Source: Treponema sp. (GTDB taxonomy: Bacteria; Spirochaetota; Spirochaetia; Treponematales; Breznakiellaceae). Taken from it: DNA of 9,687 nt. The position numbers were made by a program, and so were the translations under genes. Where the stretch lies: NCBI GenBank assembly GCA_031264395.1, contig JAISEB010000072.1:1-9687 (forward strand). Direction: 5' to 3'. Shown here piece by piece: positions 1 through 5,812 of this stretch (position 1 is the first letter of the stretch; every line of letters starts with the position of its first letter). Under the pieces are notes generated by a model, which was given only the letters and a program-made list of their open reading frames with translations, was not told the DNA's origin and made no database searches.

Positions 1-725
1 GCCGGATAACAGAGCTTTTACGCGAACGAAACGGGGCGTCCATCCGGGATCTGGCGCGGGAATTTACGGTTTCGGAGATGACCATCCGCAGGGATCTGGA
101 AAGGCTGCGGGAGGATAATATCATATCCCTGGTTCACGGGGCGGCCATTTATAAATCCTACAATCTGGATCTTGAAAAAGGCGTCAACATTTCCGAAAAA
201 GAGCGGATAGGCAAGGCGGCCGCGAAGAGGATTCAGATGGACGATACCATCATCATTGACATAGGGACCACCACAGAGCATCTGGCCCGGCATATACCCC
301 GGAATTTTTCTATCAGCGCCCTGTGTTTTACCATGAATTCCCTTGCGGAACTGTACAAAAAAAACGTAAAAAGTTTTATTATCGGCGGCGGCGCTTTTCA
401 TCCCGATACCCAGCTTTTTGAATCCCCTGAAACCATTGAACTGATACGCAGGACCAGGGCGACAAAATTTTTTGTCAGTACCGCCGGAATAAACCGCAAG
501 CTGGAACTTACCACCGTTAATTTTTACGAGGTTGCCGTAAAGCAGACCTGCATCCAGCACGCCGATCAAAAATTCCTTTTGGCGGATTCCACCAAATTCG
601 ACAAGGTAAAACCCGCCTACTTTGGCCATCTGAACGATATTGACGCGGTGATAACCGACAGCGGCATTTCCGAAGAATGGGCCCGCATTCTGGAAAACAT
701 GGGCATAGAGGTGGAAATCGTATGA
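1..725 (+). CDS. DeoR/GlpR-family transcriptional repressor, 5' partial
   Basis: A DNA-binding sugar-metabolism type regulator expected to repress a nearby carbohydrate operon and release it on binding a phosphorylated sugar. The frame is open from base 3, so only about ten N-terminal residues are missing; the ATG at 78 is internal and lies after the recognition helix begins. About 240 residues are visible, close to the usual 250. Residues 11-35 form the DeoR winged helix-turn-helix (GASIRDLAREF, then SEMTIRRDLERL). The C-terminal DeoRC sensor domain follows, with IIDIGTTTEHLA, the glycine-rich IIGGGAF, TAGIN, the NFYEVAVKQ helix and the LADSTKFDK motif that binds the effector in this family. 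The target and effector cannot be read from this window because the upstream neighbours are outside it. It converges with the minus-strand small-gene pocket. The family call is firm; the ligand is unknown. Confidence 0.93.
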   Translation, partial: RITELLRERNGASIRDLAREFTVSEMTIRRDLERLREDNIISLVHGAAIYKSYNLDLEKGVNISEKERIGKAAAKRIQMDDTIIIDIGTTTEHLARHIPRNFSISALCFTMNSLAELYKKNVKSFIIGGGAFHPDTQLFESPETIELIRRTRATKFFVSTAGINRKLELTTVNFYEVAVKQTCIQHADQKFLLADSTKFDKVKPAYFGHLNDIDAVITDSGISEEWARILENMGIEVEIV

Positions 726-756
726 CATTCTGGCTGTCGTAAACAACGGAACGTTA

Positions 757-801
757 GACGCTGCAAAATCTGCTACGAAGCGTCCCGCCACGGATGGCGG
801 G
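757..801 (+). terminator. Two adjacent hairpins downstream of the deoR-type gene; candidate terminator
   Basis: The second hairpin is perfect: CCCGCCA (784-790), loop CGGA, TGGCGGG (795-801). On the plus strand it is followed by a moderately T-containing stretch, not a clean T run. A first, looser dyad uses GACGCT (757-762) and AGCGTC (779-784). Its position 60 nt after the DeoR stop, between convergent genes, suits a terminator, possibly serving both strands. The lack of a strong U tract lowers confidence. Confidence 0.45.
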
Positions 802-844
802 GCGGGTATTTAATCTTCAATTCAAAAAATAACATTACAATATC

Positions 845-1153
845 TCAATCATATTCATCATCGTCCATCGTTTCGTCTTTTCCATATATGTAATCATCAA
901 TCTGATCTTCCGGCACCCCTGCTTCGATTAGAGAGGCAGTCTCTTTTTCAACGTAATTATCAAGAAACCTAACCTTTTCTAAATCACTGGCATCCGACAT
1001 ATTATTATTTTCAAGAATTTGCCGCTCTGCTTCTTCCCGAAGCAGTTGTGTTTCAGCCATATCGAAAAATGATTTAACAGCCTTTTCGTGAAAACCCGCA
1101 AACTCATCATCAGACATAGGCTCTATATAATCTTCTATTTCTTTGTCTGTCAT
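845..1153 (-). CDS. Small highly acidic protein of unknown function (102 aa)
   Basis: I do not recognise this protein. It starts MTDKEIEDYIEPMSDDEF and ends in an Asp-rich tail (KDETMDDDEYD). The ATG at 1153 is chosen over the GTG at 1174 because AGGAG (1161-1165 on the complement) lies 7 nt upstream of it; that Shine-Dalgarno would otherwise be inside the coding sequence. The protein has no signal peptide or membrane segment. It appears mainly helical, with charged amphipathic stretches around residues 22-50 and 57-80, and carries a strong net negative charge. It lies 61 nt downstream of the glycine-zipper peptide's out-of-frame tail and probably shares its promoter. An accessory or binding partner of the membrane peptide is possible but is inference. 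Composition is AT-richer than in the flanking genes. Confidence 0.7.
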   Translation of the reverse strand: MTDKEIEDYIEPMSDDEFAGFHEKAVKSFFDMAETQLLREEAERQILENNNMSDASDLEKVRFLDNYVEKETASLIEAGVPEDQIDDYIYGKDETMDDDEYD

Positions 1154-1214
1154 TTCTTGTCTCCTGTTCTTCACTGGCGAAAATACTTCTTAACAGATTG
1201 GCATTTTCCACATA

Positions 1215-1334
1215 CTACCAATCACTAAAACCATCCTCTGGAACAAAAGCACCATCTTTCAGCATATTCTTTTCTGCTTCAAATATCGCTTGCTCATATG
1301 GATCAGAGATAGAATTATCTAACTTTTTGGTTTG
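1215..1334 (-). pseudogene. Out-of-frame C-terminal tail of the glycine-zipper protein
   Basis: This open frame, -1 relative to the peptide gene ending at 1319, runs from a TGA at 1335-1337 to a TAG at 1215-1217. It reads coherently (KLDNSISDPYEQAIFEAEKN, then MLKDGAFVPEDGFSDW) but has no plausible start codon or ribosome-binding site near its beginning. The two frames overlap across an A5 run (1324-1328 on the complement). One extra A, or a -1 ribosomal slip, would join them into a roughly 100-residue protein with a charged, acidic C-terminal domain. It could be a genuine frameshift mutation, a homopolymer error in the sequence, or translational slippage. The homopolymer makes the first two more likely, because a classical X XXY YYZ heptamer is not present. 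Confidence 0.55.
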
Positions 1335-1522
1335 TCAGTTTTACCTCCTGCGTACTTTATAATAGTGGCACCAACACCGACAACAGCCCCAATTCCTGCA
1401 CCTATAGCAGTTCCAATGCCAGGCATAAACGCAGAACCGATAGTCGCTCCAGCGGTTGTAAGTGCAGTAATGGGTAGAGCGTCGCCCATCCCCTTCTTTA
1501 CATTGTCTGATGCATTACCCAT
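1319..1522 (-). CDS. Glycine-zipper small membrane peptide (67 aa, possibly frame-truncated)
   Basis: The N-terminal 24 residues are polar to amphipathic (MGNASDNVKKGMGDALPITA). Residues 25-58 form a Gly/Ala/Ile/Val-rich hydrophobic stretch with repeated GxxxG spacing (G25, G29, G37, G41, G45, G49), the hallmark of glycine-zipper membrane helices. There is a proline near residue 34, so a helical hairpin of two short segments is likely. A short basic tail (KYAGGKTDKPKS) precedes the stop. The start is well supported: AAGGAG (1529-1534 on the complement) lies 6 nt before the ATG. A strong promoter is about 55 nt further upstream. Such sequences occur in glycine-zipper lipoprotein relatives, holin-like proteins and pore-forming class II bacteriocins. 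There is no double-glycine leader, so the bacteriocin reading is weak. The ORF is first in a small transcription unit with the acidic protein. Confidence 0.72.
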   Translation of the reverse strand: MGNASDNVKKGMGDALPITALTTAGATIGSAFMPGIGTAIGAGIGAVVGVGATIIKYAGGKTDKPKS

Positions 1523-1581
1523 TTTTTACTCCTTCGTTATGGAAAAAATTTAACCATACTCATTTTTGCATGACTGATCCT

Positions 1582-1610
1582 ACTATACACCTATCAAAAC
1601 TCTATGTCAA
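1582..1610 (-). promoter_or_regulatory. Near-consensus sigma70 promoter for the small-peptide unit
   Basis: On the complement, TTGACA (1605-1610) is separated by exactly 17 nt from TATAGT (1582-1587). The -35 is perfect and the -10 differs from TATAAT at one position. Transcription would begin near 1575 and reach the glycine-zipper ATG at 1522 with a leader of roughly 50 nt. This is the strongest promoter match seen in the window. It implies the pocket is expressed from its own promoter rather than by read-through from the upstream operon. Confidence 0.75.
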
Positions 1611-1671
1611 TATTTTTTTTCGCGGGTACAGGGCATCGGCGTTTATTTTCATATACCGGGAAATTACCAAG

Positions 1672-1708
1672 TTTTGGAAGAATTTTTAACCGCAAGGTCG
1701 AAAAAGTC
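1672..1708 (+). repeat. Dispersed intergenic repeat, copy A
   Basis: Bases 1684-1708 are identical over 25 nt to 9084-9108, centred on TTAACCGCAAGGTCG. The match extends leftward to GAAGAA with a single mismatch over about 32 nt. Both copies lie in noncoding DNA and in the same orientation, 7.4 kb apart. Downstream of copy A, GTCGAAAAAG (1697-1706) is repeated in inverted form as CTTTTTCGAC (1744-1753) with a 37-nt gap, so this copy could fold into a long hairpin. Short minus- and plus-strand ORFs over this stretch, rich in Lys/Ser, are translations of the repeat rather than convincing genes. Confidence 0.8.
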
Positions 1709-1799
1709 AAATACGTTCCAGTACAAAGTTCCGCTTTCTCTTCCTTTTTCGACTTCGAGGTAAATCTTTTCTTCAATGCATGCTACTTTAAGAGGAATT

Positions 1800-1825
1800 T
1801 TGACACTGAAAAAAGTAAATGTCAA
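1800..1825. other. Inverted repeat downstream of the outer-membrane gene
   Basis: TTGACA (1800-1805) and TGTCAA (1820-1825) form a 6-bp dyad with a 14-nt A-rich loop, about 20 nt after the minus-strand stop at 1846. It could act as a weak terminator for the six-gene operon. Read on the complement, TTGACA with 17 nt to CAAAAT is also a poor promoter candidate. Neither is decisive. Apart from this dyad and repeat copy A, I see nothing else convincing in the 1611-1845 gap. Confidence 0.3.
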
Positions 1826-1845
1826 TGCCCTGTCGCGGGCGCGGC

Positions 1846-2499
1846 CTAAAAGGGGGCGCTGAACCCCAGGTTAAGAAAGAAAGCGTGCTTTCCCGAATAA
1901 TTCCTGTATCCGGCGTCGAACTTCAGCGTCCTGGGGATAATGTAATTTCCCCATCTTATTCTCCAGAGAAAACGCAGCCCCGCGCTGAAGAGAAACACGT
2001 CCAGTTTTAACGCCGTCAGGTTGTCGGGCCGCCGGCCGTCCCTTATCTGGTTGAACTTGAAAGGCTGCCCGTCGGTAAGATCGTACATAAAATTTTCTAC
2101 AATAATGTAATTCGCCGAAACAAAGGGGCCCAGGATCATGTTGTCCCTGAACAGGAGATTCCAGTAAAAGAGCGGATTAAGAAAAAAAAGTTTGTCTATG
2201 TCCAGTTCCGCGTCCCGGTGAAAATACCCCGAAAACCGTATGAGCTGGTATTCGAATCCAAAGTGAAGAACCCTGTGCTCAATGAAGATTTCCCCAAGGG
2301 CAATGGTCATTTCAAAATTGTACTCTTCGCCTTTTTTGGCAATCTGGTTTTGGTGATGATCCGGAAAATTCACCCCTCCCCCGAAAAAAACGAAGTTGGG
2401 GGAAAAGGTAAACTGATCAAAAAAATTTGCGGCCGCCGCCGGAAACGCCGCGGCAAGAAACACGGCGGCAAAAAGGCCCTTCAAAAACAAATTCCGCAT
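1846..2499 (-). CDS. Small outer-membrane beta-barrel protein (217 aa)
   Basis: A predicted secreted protein with a clear signal peptide: MRNLFLKG, a hydrophobic core at about residues 9-20, then an AAAA stretch with likely cleavage after residue 24. The mature part is rich in aromatic residues and alternating hydrophobic/polar strands, for example LHFGFEYQLIRFSGYF and AFFLNLGFSAPF. It ends in phenylalanine, as barrel proteins recognised by BamA do. Roughly 190 mature residues would suit an eight-stranded barrel. No named family is recognised. It is the last gene of the operon, 21 nt after the TPR gene's stop, with no intervening start codon in frame. A GAGGAG (2515-2520 on the complement) sits about 15 nt before the ATG, longer than usual, so initiation may be inefficient or coupled. 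Co-location with the periplasmic TPR protein suggests a shared envelope role. Confidence 0.78.
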   Translation of the reverse strand: MRNLFLKGLFAAVFLAAAFPAAAANFFDQFTFSPNFVFFGGGVNFPDHHQNQIAKKGEEYNFEMTIALGEIFIEHRVLHFGFEYQLIRFSGYFHRDAELDIDKLFFLNPLFYWNLLFRDNMILGPFVSANYIIVENFMYDLTDGQPFKFNQIRDGRRPDNLTALKLDVFLFSAGLRFLWRIRWGNYIIPRTLKFDAGYRNYSGKHAFFLNLGFSAPF

Positions 2500-2520
2500 G
2501 ATCCGGAAAGGCCGCTCCTC

Positions 2521-4518
2521 CTACCGCAGCGTGCGAAGGAGCGCCCTCAGTTCAGGGTTCATCCCCGTTTCAGGCGGGGGGGCGTTCTCGTCCCTTTCGG
2601 CCTGAAGGATGATCTCGTCGCCGATGCCGACGCGGTCGAAGAAACCGCTGCGGACAAGAAGCCCCGACGCGACTTCCTCATCGGCGTTTTCCACGGTCAG
2701 CTTGCCCACAAGCTCGTCGGCGGTATACGAAAGGCCTATGCCCTCGCCCAGGACAAGGGGGCTTCCCTTCTTCACCACGTCGTACACGGCGCCTGTCTCC
2801 ACGCCGTCCGCGCGGCCCTTGTCGATGAGGCACTGTGACTGCCTCCGGGCAATCAAGGCGGCGCGGAAAGGCAGGGAAGAGGCAAACTGTTCGGCTATTC
2901 CCCTCGCGGCGTTCCTCAGCCTGTCCCCTCCGGTACGGTACGCGTTAAACACTCCCGCCCGCGAACCGGTGCGGCCCACATAGAGTTCCCCCTTTACGGA
3001 AAGATCCCGTTCGTTTTCCGCCGCCGAAACGACAATAAAATAATCGGCGCCGGCGTCCCGCGCGGTACGGTACGCCCGCGAAAAGGATGGCTGCCGCAGT
3101 TCCAGATCCAGCGCCTGTATGTTCCGGTCGTGAACAAGAAGCTCCCTGATGTAGGACGCCGCCACCGCGCCCGCGTCGGCGTGGTAAAAGCTCGACTGTG
3201 ACGCCACGGAAAAGACGGCGGCTTTCCAGTGCCGCTTTGCGGCGTCCACAACGGGGTTTACCTCCCAGCGCCGGTACAGGGCGTTCTGCAGCAGGGAATC
3301 ATAGGCTTCCACCGCGTCGTCAAGGGCGCGGTCCCCAAGCCCCAGATCCTGCATGAACTTGAGTTCCTCAAAATACCGGGCCGGATACCCCGCGAGCCTG
3401 AGAAGCTCCGCGTATTCCCGCCTGTCACGGGCATAGGGGTTGAGCCTGAGCCCGCGCCGGTACTCAAAGAGGGCCTCCGCGTTAAGATTGGCGGAACGGA
3501 AATTCCTCGCGCGGTTAAAATGCCAGGAAGCCCAATGGGCGCGGCGGGGATCTTCCTTTCCCGTACCGCTTTCCTCAAGCGAAGTAGCGCCTATGAGCAG
3601 ATCTTCAAGGACAAAGCGTATGTATTCATCCTCCGCGTCGACGGACACCGCGCCCGAAAGAACGCCCATGGCGTCATAAGAGCGGCCCATCCTCCTATAG
3701 GAAAGGCCCTTTAGATACCACGCGCCCGCATCTTCGCGGTCCGCCTCTATAGCCTCGTCGGCAAGCCGCGCCGCCTCCTCGAACTGGCCCGCCCGGTAAC
3801 GGAGGGAGGCAAGAAGGGACACGGCGGGCCTGTAACCGGGCCTGTAACTCAGGGAACTTTCGGCGTAGGCTATTGCCTGGGGAAGGCGGTTCCCGAGGCT
3901 TTCAAGCCAGGCGGCGTAGTAGTAGGCGCGGTAATCCCCGGGATGCGCGGCAATGGCCCGCTCCATGGAAAGCCCGGCGTTTTCCATATCGCCAAGCGAG
4001 GCGGAGACGAGGGCCAGCGAAATGAGGAGCCGCCTGTCGTCCGGATAACGCCGCACCGCCTCGCGGTAACGGAGCAGGGCGTCTGACGAGCGCCCCCGGG
4101 CTATATCCAGCTCGCCCGCCGCGAACAGGGCGTCGCGGTTGTAGGGTTCGCGGGCAAGCACGCCTGAGATCACCTCCGAGGCGGCGTCAAGGCGGCCAAG
4201 GGCGATGAGGGTAAAGGCTTCAAGGCCGGCGGCCCGCATGTTTCCCCGGGCAAGGGCGCGGGCCCTCCTGACCCAGAGGAGCGCCTGATCGTATTCGCCC
4301 AGCTCGTAGTAGCATTCGGCAAGGGCGGCGGTTCCTTCGGCGTGCGCGCCGTTCAGGGCAAGACATTCGAGAAAAAGTTCCACCGCGGCAAACCAGTCCT
4401 CCCCGGCCATGGCCCTGAGCCCTTCCTCATAATAGGTCCCGGACTGCTGGGCCGGAAGGAAAGAGGCCGGAAGAAGAACGGCCGCAAGGACAAGGGAAAA
4501 AAGGCGGCCTCTTTTCAT
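2521..4518 (-). CDS. Exported TPR-repeat protein with CsgG/FlgT-like C-terminal region (665 aa)
   Basis: The N-terminus (MKRGRLFSLVLAAVLLPASF, LPAQQ) is a signal peptide with no lipobox cysteine, so the protein is probably periplasmic. About eight tetratricopeptide-like helical pairs fill residues 27-310, such as ALAECYYELGEYDQALLWV and SLRYRAGQFEEAARLADEAI, and further TPR-like helices lie at 330-395. Residues 432-550 (AKRHWKAAVFSV to AGADYFIVVSAAENERDL) resemble the nucleotide-free Rossmann-like fold of CsgG/LpoB proteins. Residues 560-638 (CLIDKGRADGVETGAVYDVV, GKLTVENADEEVASGLLV) resemble the FlgT C-terminal barrel. That C-terminal assignment is pattern recognition and less certain than the TPRs. 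The start ATG overlaps the corC stop as ATGA, with GAAGG 6 nt upstream. A likely role is an envelope scaffold for an assembly or secretion complex. From memory it corresponds to T. pallidum TP0648. Confidence 0.85.
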   Translation of the reverse strand: MKRGRLFSLVLAAVLLPASFLPAQQSGTYYEEGLRAMAGEDWFAAVELFLECLALNGAHAEGTAALAECYYELGEYDQALLWVRRARALARGNMRAAGLEAFTLIALGRLDAASEVISGVLAREPYNRDALFAAGELDIARGRSSDALLRYREAVRRYPDDRRLLISLALVSASLGDMENAGLSMERAIAAHPGDYRAYYYAAWLESLGNRLPQAIAYAESSLSYRPGYRPAVSLLASLRYRAGQFEEAARLADEAIEADREDAGAWYLKGLSYRRMGRSYDAMGVLSGAVSVDAEDEYIRFVLEDLLIGATSLEESGTGKEDPRRAHWASWHFNRARNFRSANLNAEALFEYRRGLRLNPYARDRREYAELLRLAGYPARYFEELKFMQDLGLGDRALDDAVEAYDSLLQNALYRRWEVNPVVDAAKRHWKAAVFSVASQSSFYHADAGAVAASYIRELLVHDRNIQALDLELRQPSFSRAYRTARDAGADYFIVVSAAENERDLSVKGELYVGRTGSRAGVFNAYRTGGDRLRNAARGIAEQFASSLPFRAALIARRQSQCLIDKGRADGVETGAVYDVVKKGSPLVLGEGIGLSYTADELVGKLTVENADEEVASGLLVRSGFFDRVGIGDEIILQAERDENAPPPETGMNPELRALLRTLR

Positions 4519-5309
4519 GATTCGCCTTCATGGTGAACCACAATCTTCACCGTATTGATCTTGTGCCCGTCCATGCCCTGAACGATAAAATCATTTCCCC
4601 TGTACACCGCCTTTTCGTAAGTAACGGGTATCTTGCCGAAAAGATCAAACACAAAACCGCCCAGAGTATCGAAGTTGTCCCAGGGAAGCTCGACGCCCGT
4701 TTCTTCGCAGAGATCCTCCAGATTGACGCGCGCGTCGCAGAGCCAGATCCCTTCGCCCAGCTTCACGATGTCTTCGGTTTCATGATCGAATTCATCCTGA
4801 ATGTCGCCGACAATTTCTTCGATAATATCTTCCATGCAGACTATGCCGGAAACGCCGCCGTACTCGTCCACCACTACGGCAATGTGAACCCGGCGGCGGC
4901 GCAGCTCGCGGAGAAGATCGTCGATGTGTTTGGACACAGGCACAAAGAAGGGCTTGCGGAGCAGTTTTTTTATGTCGAAAAATTCGGAGGCGGCGTCCGC
5001 GGGGGATTCCCCGATCAGCGCCTTGAGCACGTCTTTTACATAGAGTATGCCCGTAACGTTGTCTATCGTATCCTGATACACGGGAAAACGCGAATGTTCG
5101 CTTTCTGCTATGCAGCGCAAAAGTTCGCTGCGGGAAGCGCCGGCGGAAATAAACACCGTATCGGTACGGGGCACCATGACTTCCTTGACGGTAGTGCCGG
5201 AAAGTTCCATTACCCCCTTTATCATCTCTTTCTGATCCGTTTCAAGAAAACGGTACGTCTTTTTGTCCATGCCGCCGGATTTTTTGAAAAAACCGGCAAA
5301 AGGTTTCAT
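4515..5309 (-). CDS. tlyC: CBS-pair / CorC-HlyC domain protein (TlyC-type, 264 aa)
   Basis: A cytosolic CBS-pair protein of the CorC/TlyC class. The first CBS motif spans about residues 42-100 (VMVPRTDTVFI, HSRFPVY, GILYVKDVL) and the second about 120-170 (KHIDDLLRELRRRRVHIAVV, VDEYGGVSGIVCMEDI). The CorC_HlyC transporter-associated domain covers about 185-260 (DTLGGFVFDLFGKIP). There is no N-terminal DUF21 membrane domain, so it is the short soluble form, like E. coli YbeX/CorC. Historical names say haemolysin or magnesium/cobalt efflux. YbeX work links this family to ribosome metabolism, consistent with ybeY next door. The start at 5309 is backed by GGAGG 6 nt upstream and a 4-nt ATGA overlap with ybeY; the Met at residue 14 is an alternative without such support. 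The stop overlaps the TPR gene start by 4 nt. Confidence 0.93.
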   Translation of the reverse strand: MKPFAGFFKKSGGMDKKTYRFLETDQKEMIKGVMELSGTTVKEVMVPRTDTVFISAGASRSELLRCIAESEHSRFPVYQDTIDNVTGILYVKDVLKALIGESPADAASEFFDIKKLLRKPFFVPVSKHIDDLLRELRRRRVHIAVVVDEYGGVSGIVCMEDIIEEIVGDIQDEFDHETEDIVKLGEGIWLCDARVNLEDLCEETGVELPWDNFDTLGGFVFDLFGKIPVTYEKAVYRGNDFIVQGMDGHKINTVKIVVHHEGES

Positions 5310-5812
5310 ACGGCCTCCTCCGAAAGCCCGCGTCCCGCCGGAAGAAAAGAAGGACCGGCCCGTTTCCCCGGAAAGATGCGTTCCCCGGCAAGGCCCGCAA
5401 GGATGGATTCCTGAAGGCGCAGCATGGGCTCATCCCCGCCTATGCCCGCGTGATCCATGCCGTCAAGGTGAAGAACGCCGTGAACAAGGAGGCGGCGCAG
5501 TTCTTCATCCTCGTTAACGTTAAAGGAAAGCGCGTTTTCGCGGAGGGTATCAAGGGAGATGACAATGTCACCGGGGAGGAAGCGGCCGCCGGGAAGGGGG
5601 GAACCCAGCGGAAAGGAAAGCACGTCGGTCGCCTCGTCCCTGTGCCTGAAACGGGCGTTAAGGGAACGAATGTACTCATCGCCGCAGAACAGCACCGAAA
5701 GATCCCAGCCGTCACGGCCGAGAGCGGCAAGAACCTTGCGAAGAAAACGGCGGACCGCCCCGTTCCAGGAAGGCAGGGGAACTTCTTCCGCGGAAACGTC
5801 TATACGGTTCAT
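5306..5812 (-). CDS. ybeY: YbeY endoribonuclease / rRNA maturation factor (168 aa)
   Basis: A zinc-dependent single-strand RNase involved in 16S rRNA 3'-end maturation and 70S quality control. The diagnostic metal site is complete: HGVLHLDGMDH at 111-121 gives H111, H115 and H121. The conserved LNARFRHRDEATDVLSFP precedes it at 51-68, and GDIVIS follows at 81-86. The length is normal for the family, with a short extra C-terminal tail after about residue 146. The frame is open upstream to 5944, but the ATG at 5812 is chosen because the family begins at this MNRIDV, it overlaps the upstream stop as ATGA, and AAGG lies 6 nt before it. It sits between the HD phosphodiesterase and the CBS protein. 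The phoH-ybeY-corC core matches ybeZYX of proteobacteria, where PhoH/YbeZ and YbeY act together on RNA. Confidence 0.95.
   Translation of the reverse strand: MNRIDVSAEEVPLPSWNGAVRRFLRKVLAALGRDGWDLSVLFCGDEYIRSLNARFRHRDEATDVLSFPLGSPLPGGRFLPGDIVISLDTLRENALSFNVNEDEELRRLLVHGVLHLDGMDHAGIGGDEPMLRLQESILAGLAGERIFPGKRAGPSFLPAGRGLSEEAV

Noticed and set aside
754..784. GTTAGAC motif plus dyads suggesting an integron attC site
   Set aside because: GTTAGAC fits the GTTRRRY core, but no partner RYYYAAC lies at attC distance outside the DeoR coding sequence, and no second attC or cassette structure was found.
1594..1776. Minus-strand 60-aa Lys-rich ORF
   Set aside because: It starts at a TTG without a convincing ribosome site, overlaps the small-unit promoter, and its Lys/Ser-rich N-terminus and the part over 1684-1708 are translations of the dispersed repeat.
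1604..1832. 8-bp direct repeat ATGTCAAT (1604 and 1818) and 9-bp inverted pair ACAGGGCAT/ATGCCCTGT as ends of a miniature mobile element
   Set aside because: The inverted arms are not both internal to the direct repeats, so the layout does not match a target-duplication-flanked element. Such short matches can be chance.
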